In this document: positions 16,308 to 25,184 of the stretch, piece after piece
How the letters are laid out: each line of letters opens with the position of its first letter
Position numbering within the stretch: the first letter of the stretch is position 1
From: UBA11574 sp963752565
GTDB lineage: Bacteria; Desulfobacterota; Desulfobacteria; Desulfobacterales; UBA11574
Length of the DNA stretch: 64,000 nucleotides
NCBI GenBank assembly: GCA_963752565.1
Contig: CAVVZC010000018.1
Coordinates: 12,534-76,533 of the forward strand
Direction: 5' to 3'
The notes under the pieces: generated by a model
The model's input: the letters and a program-made list of their open reading frames with translations, nothing else
Told to the model about the DNA's origin: nothing
Database searches by the model: none
Position numbers and translations under genes: made by a program

Positions 16308-17036
16308 TCAATGAGTCTTTTCAATCCTGGGAATGTCTTCCGGAAGATCAACTTCCGGAGAATCGTATTCGGTAATGATCACCCGTATTTGATACCCGTA
16401 TTCAATAGCCCGCAACTGTTCGAGTTTCTCGATCGCTTCGAGTTTGCCCTCAGGGAGGCTTCTGAATGTTTCCAGAAAGCGTCTGGTATATGCATAAATA
16501 CCCAGATGTTTGTAGGTATCAAAAATTGTGTTGGCATCCCGGGCACAGGGAATCGGCGATCTAGAAAAGTACAGCGCATACCCTCTATTATCAAAGGTCA
16601 CTTTACAATCTTTGGGATTGGTTATTTCACCTTTCTTAACAATTTTAAAGGCCAGCGTACTCATTTCAGTGCCCGGTTCGGTCTTAAATGGACTGACCAC
16701 ATCCTTTAAATGCTGGGGATGAACTTCAGGTTGATCCCCTTGTATATTTACTACAATATCATCAAGATCAAGGCCCATCTTTTCTGCTGCTTCCGCCACC
16801 CGATCTGTACCTGAACGGTTTTCTTTGCCGGTCATGACCGCATTACCGTCAAAACCACTTACAGCTTCAAAAATTCTCCGATCATCAGTGGCAACAACAA
16901 CGTCTGTTACGATATTTGACAGACTCGCGCGTTCATATACCTGTTGGATCATGGGTTTTCCCTCAAAAAGCACAAGGGGTTTGCCCACAAACCGTGTGGA
17001 ACCGTACCTTGCAGGAATTATGACGACAATCTTCAT
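16308..17036 (-). CDS. kdsB: CMP-Kdo synthetase (3-deoxy-manno-octulosonate cytidylyltransferase)
   Basis: Activates Kdo with CTP for lipopolysaccharide inner-core synthesis in the cytoplasm. The sequence begins MKIVVIIPARYGSTRFVGKP, the nucleotide-binding signature of the family, followed by VVVATDD, GTDRVAEA, NIQGDQPE and the later SRSPIP and HLGIYAYTRRFL motifs. From the chosen ATG (17036) it has 242 residues, typical for KdsB. This start has GGAGAAAG directly upstream; an in-frame ATG 33 bases earlier (17069) would add residues not seen in the family. Presence of kdsB indicates an LPS-bearing outer membrane. Confidence 0.93.
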   Translation of the reverse strand: MKIVVIIPARYGSTRFVGKPLVLFEGKPMIQQVYERASLSNIVTDVVVATDDRRIFEAVSGFDGNAVMTGKENRSGTDRVAEAAEKMGLDLDDIVVNIQGDQPEVHPQHLKDVVSPFKTEPGTEMSTLAFKIVKKGEITNPKDCKVTFDNRGYALYFSRSPIPCARDANTIFDTYKHLGIYAYTRRFLETFRSLPEGKLEAIEKLEQLRAIEYGYQIRVIITEYDSPEVDLPEDIPRIEKTH

Positions 17037-17132
17037 ATCTTTCTCCACACTAAGATTTTGTTGACCCATTTATTAAGTTTGGGTTATCAATAGTGTTAAC
17101 ATTAAACATCAGCTTTTAAAAGGAATTATATC

Positions 17133-17882
17133 ATGGATATGACATCTTTAAAACAGCTCCTTGACCATGTTTCCACAGGTAATATTTCGGTTGAGGATGC
17201 AGCACAAAAATTAAAGCATCTTTCGTTTGAGGATTTAGATTATGCACATATAGACCATCATCGCTCCCTTCGCAAGGGCTTTCCTGAAGTCATCTTCGGG
17301 CAGGAAAAAACTGTCGACCAGATTATAGGTATTATGGAAAAAATGCTCGTCCAGGAAAATATCGTGCTGGTCACACGTATCCAAGCACGTCATGCGGATC
17401 AGGTGATCTCACGCTTTCCTGATGCCGAATACCATGAAGATGCGAAAATGGTAGTTTGGAAAAAACATGACATTCCCCAAAGAGGCAAAGGTACCATTAT
17501 TGTCATATCAGCAGGAACATCAGACATACCGGTTGCCAAAGAAGCCTTGCTTACGGCACAGGTTATGGGAAACAAGGTGGAATCTGTTTTTGATGTCGGT
17601 GTTGCCGGTATTCACCGGTTGTTTGATCATAAAAAACTGATCGAAGAGGCGTCTGTTCTTGTGGTCATTGCCGGAATGGAAGGTGCGCTTCCCAGCGTGG
17701 TTGCGGGGATGGTCAGCCGACCGGTTATCGCAGTTCCCACAAGTGTGGGCTACGGTGTCAGCTTTGGCGGATTAACGGCGCTGTTTGCCATGTTGAACAG
17801 CTGCAGTTCAAATGTTGCCGTTGTAAACATCGACAACGGATTTGGGGCCGGATATATGGCTTCCATAATCAACAGAATTTAA
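17133..17882 (+). CDS. larB: LarB-like pyridinium-3,5-biscarboxylate mononucleotide synthase
   Basis: LarB carboxylates and hydrolyses nicotinate adenine dinucleotide to start nickel-pincer cofactor synthesis, the cofactor of LarA-type racemases. The 249-residue protein matches the family: an N-terminal helical part, then an AIR-carboxylase (PurE)-like domain with IIVISAGTSDIPVAKEA, VFDVGVAGIHRL, VVIAGMEGALPSVVAGM and the closing NIDNGFGAGYMA. Start is the ATG behind AAAAGGA. larC and larE are not in this window. A metallophosphoesterase gene follows on the same strand after 93 bases. Confidence 0.88.
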   Translation: MDMTSLKQLLDHVSTGNISVEDAAQKLKHLSFEDLDYAHIDHHRSLRKGFPEVIFGQEKTVDQIIGIMEKMLVQENIVLVTRIQARHADQVISRFPDAEYHEDAKMVVWKKHDIPQRGKGTIIVISAGTSDIPVAKEALLTAQVMGNKVESVFDVGVAGIHRLFDHKKLIEEASVLVVIAGMEGALPSVVAGMVSRPVIAVPTSVGYGVSFGGLTALFAMLNSCSSNVAVVNIDNGFGAGYMASIINRI

Positions 17883-17975
17883 TATTTGACCATAGAAAAT
17901 TTATTTCAGCCTGCTGATCCCAAAGGTTTTTAGCCATATTTAGGTGCGATACTAAAATATTTAAAAAGGAATCAT

Positions 17976-18650
17976 ATGATGAGTGTAAATGAAAAATTCT
18001 GGATAGGCGTTGGAGATATCCACGAAGATATTTCTCTTTTAAATGAAATCCCCGATTTGGCTGGTGCTACAGGCATCATCATCAGTGGTGATATTACCAA
18101 CAGAGGGGGAAGGCACAGAGCTAGTCAGCTGTTAAATGAGGTATCTGTTATTAATTCTAACATCTACGCACAGATCGGAAATATGGATCGGGCTGAAATT
18201 ACGGATTATCTGGACGAAAAAGGGTGGAATATTCACGCAAAAGGCAAACAGTTGGCGGAAAATATCGGTATCATGGGGGTGGGATATTCAACACCAACGC
18301 CTTTCAGGACCCCTTCAGAGGTTCCGGATGCCATGCTGGGACAATGGCTCGAAATGGGGTATGAACACATAAAGCACCTTCCAAAACTGATATTGGTGGC
18401 CCATGATCCCCCATTTGGATCAAAGGCAGCTGAGCTGCCTTCGGGGGAAAACGTCGGCAACACGTCCGTTCTGGAATTTATCCGGCGTGTCCAGCCGGAC
18501 ATCTGTCTCACCGGCCATATTCACGAGGCAGACTCCGAGGATTTTATTGGAAAAACGAAGGTGTTAAATCCGGGAATGTTGTGTATGGGCGGATATGCCC
18601 TTATTCAACTAAAGGAAGATAGATTAGAGGCTAAACTTATGTATATATAA
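17976..18650 (+). CDS. Calcineurin-like metallophosphoesterase
   Basis: A 224-residue phosphoesterase carrying the full metal-binding set: GDIHED near the N-terminus, GDITNRG, GNMD (GN[HD] motif), AHDPPFG and GHIHEA. These residues hold two metal ions that hydrolyse phosphodiesters or monoesters. The substrate cannot be assigned. It follows larB on the same strand at 93 bases and may be in the same transcript. It begins with tandem ATG codons behind AAAAGGA. Confidence 0.88.
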   Translation: MMSVNEKFWIGVGDIHEDISLLNEIPDLAGATGIIISGDITNRGGRHRASQLLNEVSVINSNIYAQIGNMDRAEITDYLDEKGWNIHAKGKQLAENIGIMGVGYSTPTPFRTPSEVPDAMLGQWLEMGYEHIKHLPKLILVAHDPPFGSKAAELPSGENVGNTSVLEFIRRVQPDICLTGHIHEADSEDFIGKTKVLNPGMLCMGGYALIQLKEDRLEAKLMYI

Positions 18651-18668
18651 CAAATAATTGAAGATTGA

Positions 18669-19151
18669 TTATTGCTTATAACCGATTGCCCGTAAAAATT
18701 CCTTTCGTTCCTTGATATCCGCTTCGGTTTCAATACCCTTTGTTTTAAAACCGTCAACGACACCGATAATTCCTCGCCCCTGTTCTGTTTCTGCGATAAG
18801 GACTTCCACAGGATTTGCCGTGGCACAAAAAATCCTGCAAACTTCAGGAACATTTTTTATGGCGTTCAATACATTGATGGGAAACATGTCTTTCATAAAG
18901 AGGATGAAACTGTGGCCCGCCGAAAGGGCATAGGCATTTTTCTTTGCCAGTTCAATGAGGTCGTCATCTGTCCCCGAATATCGCACAAGACACGGTCCTG
19001 AAGATTCACAAAATGCCAGACCGAATTTTGCCCCGGGTACGGTATTCACCATCGTCTCATAGATATCTTCGACTGTCTTGATGAAGTGAGAATGTCCTAA
19101 GATCAAATTTAATTCATCCGGTTTTTCGATCTTGACCGTCTTGATGTCCAT
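18669..19151 (-). CDS. Adenosine-specific kinase family protein (DUF355)
   Basis: A 160-residue protein of the small family described in archaea and some bacteria as adenosine-specific kinase-like. Typical segments: GHSHFIKTVEDIYE near the N-terminus, VPGAKFGLAFCESSGPCLVRYSG, GHSFILFMKD-FPINVLNA-K, VCRIFCATANPVEVLIAET and GRGIIGVVDG. I chose the ATG at 19151 behind a GGGGG ribosome site; the open frame continues 67 codons upstream but that portion overlaps the preceding gene and is low complexity. It lies ten bases after the small gene at 19162-19455, so the two form an operon. Confidence 0.85.
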   Translation of the reverse strand: MDIKTVKIEKPDELNLILGHSHFIKTVEDIYETMVNTVPGAKFGLAFCESSGPCLVRYSGTDDDLIELAKKNAYALSAGHSFILFMKDMFPINVLNAIKNVPEVCRIFCATANPVEVLIAETEQGRGIIGVVDGFKTKGIETEADIKERKEFLRAIGYKQ

Positions 19152-19161
19152 AATCCCCCCG

Positions 19162-19455
19162 TTAATTTCTTCTGTCTTTGCCGGTTCTTCGGTCCAGGCC
19201 TTTTCTTCGCTCCTGGCCGCTCCTTCGCTCCCTGCCGCTTCTTTTGCGCCAGATGACCCAGCTTTCGGATTGGTAAAGATCACCGGAAAAGTCAAAAGCA
19301 CATTGATGCTGTGAACACCCTGATTTGAAGATGTCCGCCATTCTGACGGCATCTTCGGTCATCATTGACAGCTGTCCACAAGGTGTGTCGTCAATAACCA
19401 CAGTAAAGCTTGTATCCTTAGGATCCGATTCATCGAATTTTAAATGTATTTTCAT
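19162..19455 (-). CDS. Small protein with Arg-rich tail, partner of adenosine-kinase-like gene
   Basis: A 97-residue protein. Residues 1-65 (MKIHLKFDESDPKDTSFTVV... PCGQLSMMTEDAV) look like a compact domain I cannot name. The C-terminal 25 residues are a charged repeat (SGRERRSGQERRKGLDRR...) built from near-repeats of the DNA. The ATG at 19455 has GAGGGAAGG upstream. An in-frame ATG further up (19488) is less likely. Being ten bases before the adenosine-kinase-like gene implies co-expression. Confidence 0.65.
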   Translation of the reverse strand: MKIHLKFDESDPKDTSFTVVIDDTPCGQLSMMTEDAVRMADIFKSGCSQHQCAFDFSGDLYQSESWVIWRKRSGRERRSGQERRKGLDRRTGKDRRN

Positions 19456-19564
19456 ATTACAGCCTTCCCTCAGAGCCCATAGCACCACCGGTAATCAATT
19501 GAATACCCTCAGGCTATGAGAAATTTTATTGTGTGTCAAGAAAAAGGGGTAAGACTTTAACCTG

Positions 19565-22243
19565 CTAATGGGTCAAATCTTTATCCTTTACAACTTCGCT
19601 GGCAGACAGACCTCTATTGTATATTCTTAGCTCATCCATCAGGCCATTAAGCTTGTAACTCGAATTGTTCATCCATCCGCTGATTCTGACATTTGAACCC
19701 ACTGTCCTGTTTGCATGACCCGATCCTCGAACCGTGCTCAGAGACTGCTCCACGCCGTCGATGAAAAGACTGTTTTGCGTTGTTCCGCTGTTTGTAAATA
19801 CCGCAGCAATATGATGCCAGTTGTTGGCAAGCTTGGCAGATGCGCCGGTAATTCCGTAAATATCTCCCTGAGCGGTATTAAAACCAAAAAGGTCGCTATA
19901 AAACCAAAGATCGTATGAGGTCCATCCAAGGGGCATCTGGCTGTTCCCGCCAAGCCATTTCATCCAAAAGGTCACCGTTGTTTGATCACCGGATGAGGTT
20001 GAGACCGGAAGGCCGGTGATATCGATAGTGCCGGTGCTGCTGCTAAATTCTCCGGAATATCCGATATGGCTGTCAGTGGTATTTATTGCTGCACTCCCGT
20101 AAGGTGTGCCATGATAGCTGTTTCCGGAAGAATCCTTAACTTCACCGGCCGTCCCGACGTTCCAGCTGCTCTCGTCCATATAATAAACCGCCAAAGGTTC
20201 CGTGTAACAGGTTCCGGAGCAGGTATGGGTCAGGGTGTATAGGCTTGTTATCTCCTCTTCGGTCAACGCCTTGGAAAAAACCATAAACTCATCTATTTTG
20301 CTTCTTATTGTATTAGACACGGCGCTTTTTCCCAAATACAACGGATCATCGTTATCACTGCTCGCATTCATGGTTATGCCTGTGGCACTTCTATCCAGGG
20401 TACCGTTGAGATATAATTTAAGTGTTCCTGAATCATAAACGCCTGTGACGAAATACCATACGCCTGTAACCATTGAAGCATTCGAATCAAATCCCTGATT
20501 TCCAGGGTCAACACGAAAATGGATCCTTCCGGAACTTGGCCTTAGCCACATGGCGTAATTTCTTCTTGAACCATTGCCTTTGACAAACATTTGATCCCAC
20601 CCACCGGATGAATTCTCCATCATTTTGTACCAGAAAGCAACGGACCAGTTACTTCCGGTTAAATCGAGAGAAGGATCATCAGGTATCTCAATGCCATGGT
20701 TGGCGGCAGTAAAAGATGCAGAACTGCAAACCTTACCCGATCCAATGGTATTGGCACCTCCTATCGCCTTTCCATTGAGGCTGCTGCCACCCGAGTCCTG
20801 GACCTCTCCGTCTGTGCCGTCCCAGCTGCATTCGTCCATGCGCCATTCAGCAGACAGATCCACCGAATAGGGTGCACCTCCTCCTGTGGACAAGACCGAT
20901 ACGCTCAAAATAATCTGTGCGGTATTGTCTGAACAAGATGCATCGGTCGCTGTTAGGGTAAAGGTGAAAGACCCCACAGAGGAGAGGCCGTCCTTTTTGA
21001 TGGTGCATGTGTCAGTTCCACTGGACGACACCGTAAAGCCGGTGGCGCCGCCGGTATCAAGGGTCCACTCAATGTCCCCAAGATGTCCGCCGTTTGCCTG
21101 AAAGGTTTCCTGCTGGGTAACACTGCCCCAATCAATGTCTACACCGGATCCGCTGGTTCGTGAGACAGACAAATTGCTCGCTACCTGAATTGTGAAATTG
21201 CTGGGATTAGGATCAGGATCATTATCTGTATCAGAGTCTTTTACCTGAGCTGAAATGGTATACGTGCCGGGGCACTGATCGAGTGTTCCCGACAGTTGTG
21301 CGAGATAGGTGTGAAGGAACAGGTTGGACAAACCACCGTCATCGCTCAGGTTCCATTCATAAGGCGTGGTGCCGCCGGTGGCCTGAAATGTAGCAGAATA
21401 GCTGCTGTTGACGAAGCCGGACGGGAGAGAGCTGGTAGTAATCGAAACATTCCCCCCCCCTGACCCGCACGGTGAAATACTGTAACAATCCTGATCATCA
21501 CAGTCGATATGACCATCACCATCGTCATCCGTGCCGTTATCACAAATTTCAGATGTTTCACTACTCCCGCCGCTGCCTGAACCGAAACCCTGGCTTCCGG
21601 CCAACACAGTGCATGCTTTTGAAACCATGAGGTCATCATAGGCGCCTGATTCCATGATCCTGTTCGGGTCATCATAAATCGCATCGTCAACCCGATTTAA
21701 CCCGTCGAAAAGCCCCATGGCGCCATCTTCATCTTTTAAACCACCGCTGACAATGACATAGGCCATGTGCGTCAACGTACCGTTGATGTTCACATGGAGT
21801 TTATCCGGATTCACAGGATCATCCGAACATGCCGTCTTCAGCGTTGTGCCCATATTACCGGAATTCGTGACGGTTAAATCTTTGTTTACACCATATTTTA
21901 AACGTTTACCCCATGCATCGTCGCCTGAAGAAAGACCCAGCGTAATGTACGGGAGGTTTCCGAAATATGTCGGTGTTACAGAATCCTCTTTCCCGGAGGT
22001 TCCGTTGTCGGCAAAAGGTAATCGGCCGTTGGCCGCAACATATCCCTGGATGGCATAATCAACTTTTTCCAGTATGGCCCGGGCTTTCTTGACCTTTGAA
22101 GACTTAATAAGGGAAGGCAACACCGTTGCCACGATGGAGATGACAATTCCCACAATCACCAGAACCACCGCCATTTCAATGAGGGTAAATCCTGATGAAT
22201 CCGTTTTAATCGTCTTTTTGTACAAATGAAGCATTTTCTTCAT
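19565..22243 (-). CDS. Giant type IV prepilin with two LamG-like domains (pilus adhesin)
   Basis: An 892-residue protein, last gene of the pilus operon. It opens with a class III-like prepilin signal cut at G18|FTLIEMAVVLVIVGIV, so it should be assembled by the pilus machinery. A pilin-like domain runs to about 215. Then come a Cys/Asp-rich calcium-type motif ICDNGTDDDGDGHIDCDDQDC (about 233-253; one loop), two Ig/cadherin-like beta modules (about 265-450), and two concanavalin-A/LamG-like domains (about 460-672 and 685-885), each ending in the 'DE-ivys+al+-eEi' pattern (DEFMVFSKALTEEEI, DELRIYNRGLSASEV). It probably sits at the pilus tip and binds sugars or surfaces. The Vibrio MshQ protein, which also has a LamG-like domain, is the closest analogue I know. 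Confidence 0.85.
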   Translation of the reverse strand: MKKMLHLYKKTIKTDSSGFTLIEMAVVLVIVGIVISIVATVLPSLIKSSKVKKARAILEKVDYAIQGYVAANGRLPFADNGTSGKEDSVTPTYFGNLPYITLGLSSGDDAWGKRLKYGVNKDLTVTNSGNMGTTLKTACSDDPVNPDKLHVNINGTLTHMAYVIVSGGLKDEDGAMGLFDGLNRVDDAIYDDPNRIMESGAYDDLMVSKACTVLAGSQGFGSGSGGSSETSEICDNGTDDDGDGHIDCDDQDCYSISPCGSGGGNVSITTSSLPSGFVNSSYSATFQATGGTTPYEWNLSDDGGLSNLFLHTYLAQLSGTLDQCPGTYTISAQVKDSDTDNDPDPNPSNFTIQVASNLSVSRTSGSGVDIDWGSVTQQETFQANGGHLGDIEWTLDTGGATGFTVSSSGTDTCTIKKDGLSSVGSFTFTLTATDASCSDNTAQIILSVSVLSTGGGAPYSVDLSAEWRMDECSWDGTDGEVQDSGGSSLNGKAIGGANTIGSGKVCSSASFTAANHGIEIPDDPSLDLTGSNWSVAFWYKMMENSSGGWDQMFVKGNGSRRNYAMWLRPSSGRIHFRVDPGNQGFDSNASMVTGVWYFVTGVYDSGTLKLYLNGTLDRSATGITMNASSDNDDPLYLGKSAVSNTIRSKIDEFMVFSKALTEEEITSLYTLTHTCSGTCYTEPLAVYYMDESSWNVGTAGEVKDSSGNSYHGTPYGSAAINTTDSHIGYSGEFSSSTGTIDITGLPVSTSSGDQTTVTFWMKWLGGNSQMPLGWTSYDLWFYSDLFGFNTAQGDIYGITGASAKLANNWHHIAAVFTNSGTTQNSLFIDGVEQSLSTVRGSGHANRTVGSNVRISGWMNNSSYKLNGLMDELRIYNRGLSASEVVKDKDLTH

Positions 22244-22273
22244 AATTGTTCCATGCCTAATTGAAGTTATCCA

Positions 22274-23518
22274 CTACATGCCGCCAACCTGGCTGACCAT
22301 ATCGTAGACCGGAAGAAGCAACGCTAAAAAAATAACTGCAAAAATTGCACCCGCCACCACAAGGACGATGGGTTCGATCATTTTTCCAATCATTTCGACC
22401 AGGGTCGACAGCTTCTTGCTGTATTCTTCTGCGATGTAACCCAACTGTTCTTCAAGCGTTCCGCTCACTTCACCGATATTAATCATCCGTGTAACAAACG
22501 TCGGGAAAATAGAAGCGTCCTCAAAGGCTTCAGATATACTGCTCCCTTTTTTCAAACCTTTTCTGACCTCATCGAGTTTATCACGATACATTTCATTTCT
22601 AATGCTTTCACTTAATATTTTAATGGCTTGCAGAATATTAATCCCGGCTTTGATTAATAGAGAGAAGTATTCTGTTATATGGGCAAGATTTGAAGCAGAG
22701 ACAATAGTCCCCGAAACAGGAAGTTTGATCATAAGCCAATCAGTGGTTTTCCTAAACTGACGACTTCCTTTGCGGGCAGTTAACAGTCCGATGAGGATAG
22801 CGGCAAATCCTATGAACAAATAAATAAAATATGCTTGAAAAAAATCTGATGTTTTTAGAAGATAAATTGTAATGGTCGGAAGGGCAACACTCATTTCCTT
22901 AAAAAGCTCGAGAATCTTCGGCACCACATAGTAAAGCCAAAAGACAAGGCCGATACCCAATGAAATAAATACAAACATCGGATACAAGAGCGCTTTTTTG
23001 GTATCACTGATAATGGTATGTATCCGATTTACATGTTCGGATGCTTCTTTCAACATCTCATCGAGTCTGCCTGTCTCCTCCCCTATTCTAATAAGGTAAA
23101 TAACCGTTGGTGAGAAAAGATCACTAAATTTTTTTGCTGCCTCGGAAAATGACATACCGCCTTGTATGGCGGCAACGATATCCTGTATGCTACTTGCCAT
23201 GCCGGGATGTTTCATACTTCCGGCAGCTTCTTCAAGGGCGGTGGTCAAAGGCATGCCGGATCTGAGAAGGAGAGAGAGGTTATTGAAGAGTTCAACTTGA
23301 TCCGTCCGCTTGAGTCGGTTAAACAGCCTCAACGAACCCAGCTTCGGAAAAATTGATTCAAATTTATTCAACTTGGATACATAAATCGCCATACTCCCGT
23401 TTCTTTCCAAATAAGAGGCCGTGGAAATTTCATCCTGATAAGGAAGTTTAATGACGCCCGAAGAGGGCCTTCCGTTTGCGGCGATCAATTTATATCTAAA
23501 GTAATTCATTTTTAACAA
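22274..23518 (-). CDS. mshG: Pilus inner-membrane platform protein (GspF/PilC family, MshG-like)
   Basis: The platform protein anchors the assembly ATPase and helps lift pilins out of the membrane. The 414-residue protein has the duplicated T2SSF domain: FNNLSLLLRSGMPLTTALEEAA in the first repeat and ITEYFSLLIKAGINILQAIKI in the second, each followed by membrane helices (near 175-215, 215-245, and the C-terminal 380-405). It may start at M1 or M4 (MNYFRYKL). Four bases separate it from the ATPase gene upstream and 30 from the giant pilin downstream. Confidence 0.9.
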   Translation of the reverse strand: MLKMNYFRYKLIAANGRPSSGVIKLPYQDEISTASYLERNGSMAIYVSKLNKFESIFPKLGSLRLFNRLKRTDQVELFNNLSLLLRSGMPLTTALEEAAGSMKHPGMASSIQDIVAAIQGGMSFSEAAKKFSDLFSPTVIYLIRIGEETGRLDEMLKEASEHVNRIHTIISDTKKALLYPMFVFISLGIGLVFWLYYVVPKILELFKEMSVALPTITIYLLKTSDFFQAYFIYLFIGFAAILIGLLTARKGSRQFRKTTDWLMIKLPVSGTIVSASNLAHITEYFSLLIKAGINILQAIKILSESIRNEMYRDKLDEVRKGLKKGSSISEAFEDASIFPTFVTRMINIGEVSGTLEEQLGYIAEEYSKKLSTLVEMIGKMIEPIVLVVAGAIFAVIFLALLLPVYDMVSQVGGM

Positions 23519-23522
23519 TCAA

Positions 23523-25184
23523 TCATTCCTGCCTTATGTGACCCAAAGAACGCACAGCCTCTTCTGTTGTGGTGACACCCAGTTTAACTTTATTTCGTGT
23601 AACTTCAAAAATATCTTCAAAACCCGAAGCTTTTGCCGTTTGAGTGACAACGCTTAAATCATCACCTTTTTCAATAAGCTGGGATAGATTTCGATCTATG
23701 GGAAGGAGCTCATAAATGAGCGTTCGTTCAAAATAGCCCGTACCACCACATATTTCACATCCTTCTCCTCTGAAGAGCTCTTCAATGTCGGGATCTCGCA
23801 GGTAGGCTTTTTCTGTTTCAGACGGCAGATAGGAGGTTTTACAGCCATTGCAGATTTTGCGAACAAGCCTCTGGCTCACCACCCCGACAAGGGAGTCGGC
23901 TATTAAAAAAGGACGAATACCCAGATCCATCAATCTGGGAATAGTGCCAACCGCACTGTTTGTATGCATGGTAGAAAGAACCAGATGGCCCGTGGTTGCA
24001 GCGGTAACAGCGGTGGCCGCTGTTTCTGAATCCCGTATTTCGCCAACCAGAATGACATCCGGATCATGCCGTAAAAAATAACGTATGGCGTTGGCAAAAG
24101 TATAACCGGCCTTTTCGTTAACCTGGGTCTGTCGCAGTAAAGGAATTTTGAATTCAATCGGTTCCTCAACGGTAATGGTATTCTTCTGGAGCAAATTGAG
24201 TCTTCTGATACCGGAAAAGAGCGTTGTCGACTTTCCGGATCCAGTAGGGCCGGTGATCAGGATGATCCCAAAAGGTTCATTAAACATTTTCTCCAGGGTT
24301 TGGATGTGTTCTTTAAAAAAGCCGAGTTGTTCCAGCCCCATGACAGAACTTTCCATGGGAAGAACGCGAAGAACCATGCTCTCTCCAAGTGGCGAAACAA
24401 TCGTAGAGACTCTGAAGTCATAATAATTGTTCAATATGGTCGTCGAAAATCGGCCGTCCTGGGGCAGTCTCTGTTCGGCAATATCCATGTCCGCCTTCAT
24501 TTTGAGACTGGAGACAATTCTATTCAGGGCAACCGGCAGCGACAAAACCGATGTTATGACACCGTCTATTCTAAAGGAAATACTGGTGGACAGTTTCATC
24601 GGTTTGATATGGATGTCTGTGGCCCGCATTTTTACTGCAAGATGCAGGATGTGTTTTACTAAATTATCAAACCCTCTGGCCATCTCTTCGTTCTGAGAAA
24701 GAAGATAGACCTCTTTTTCAATGAGTTTTTCAACTGGATTTTCAAGAAAGTAATAAAATTTATTGACCGCCCGAACGATTTTTTTTCGCTCGGAAATGTA
24801 AAATTTCGGCAACAGTCCTGTCTGTCTTGAGATGGTCTGCCCGAGCTTTTCATCGATTAAATTATGTGCCGCGATCTCCAGCAGGTTGTCTGTTTTGCGA
24901 AACGGGAGGAAAATATTGTTGAGACATAATTTTTTATTGAACAGCTTAAGGATATTCTCTTCGGGTAAAATGGTATCCACATCAATGTAAGGGACACCGC
25001 TCTGCTCAGACAGGGCGACAACAATATCGTTTTCGGTAACAAATCCGAGCCGCTCTAATATCTCTCCGATTTTCTCTTTGGTAATCTTCTGCTCTTGCAA
25101 CGCATAACCGATATATTCCTCTGTAATGAGCCCCTTTTCCTTTAAAACGACACCCAAAGGTTTTATTTTTTTTTCATGCGTCAT
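23523..25184 (-). CDS. mshE: Pilus assembly ATPase (GspE/PilB family, MshE-like) with MshEN domain
   Basis: Hexameric ATPase that powers pilus extension. The 553-residue protein has an N-terminal MshEN-like domain with tandem LGxxLxxxG..T...hxxALxxQ motifs (residues 10-32 and 39-61), the c-di-GMP-binding module of MshE. The ATPase core shows Walker A GPTGSGKST (312-320), Asp box VEEPIEF (339-345), Walker B VILVGEIRD and His box GHLVLSTMHTN (399-409), plus a C-terminal zinc tetracysteine site (C445, C448, C476, C479). The first MshEN motif starts with Pro rather than Arg, so c-di-GMP binding should be tested. The start overlaps the end of the MshM-like gene by 11 bases. Confidence 0.92.
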   Translation of the reverse strand: MTHEKKIKPLGVVLKEKGLITEEYIGYALQEQKITKEKIGEILERLGFVTENDIVVALSEQSGVPYIDVDTILPEENILKLFNKKLCLNNIFLPFRKTDNLLEIAAHNLIDEKLGQTISRQTGLLPKFYISERKKIVRAVNKFYYFLENPVEKLIEKEVYLLSQNEEMARGFDNLVKHILHLAVKMRATDIHIKPMKLSTSISFRIDGVITSVLSLPVALNRIVSSLKMKADMDIAEQRLPQDGRFSTTILNNYYDFRVSTIVSPLGESMVLRVLPMESSVMGLEQLGFFKEHIQTLEKMFNEPFGIILITGPTGSGKSTTLFSGIRRLNLLQKNTITVEEPIEFKIPLLRQTQVNEKAGYTFANAIRYFLRHDPDVILVGEIRDSETAATAVTAATTGHLVLSTMHTNSAVGTIPRLMDLGIRPFLIADSLVGVVSQRLVRKICNGCKTSYLPSETEKAYLRDPDIEELFRGEGCEICGGTGYFERTLIYELLPIDRNLSQLIEKGDDLSVVTQTAKASGFEDIFEVTRNKVKLGVTTTEEAVRSLGHIRQE

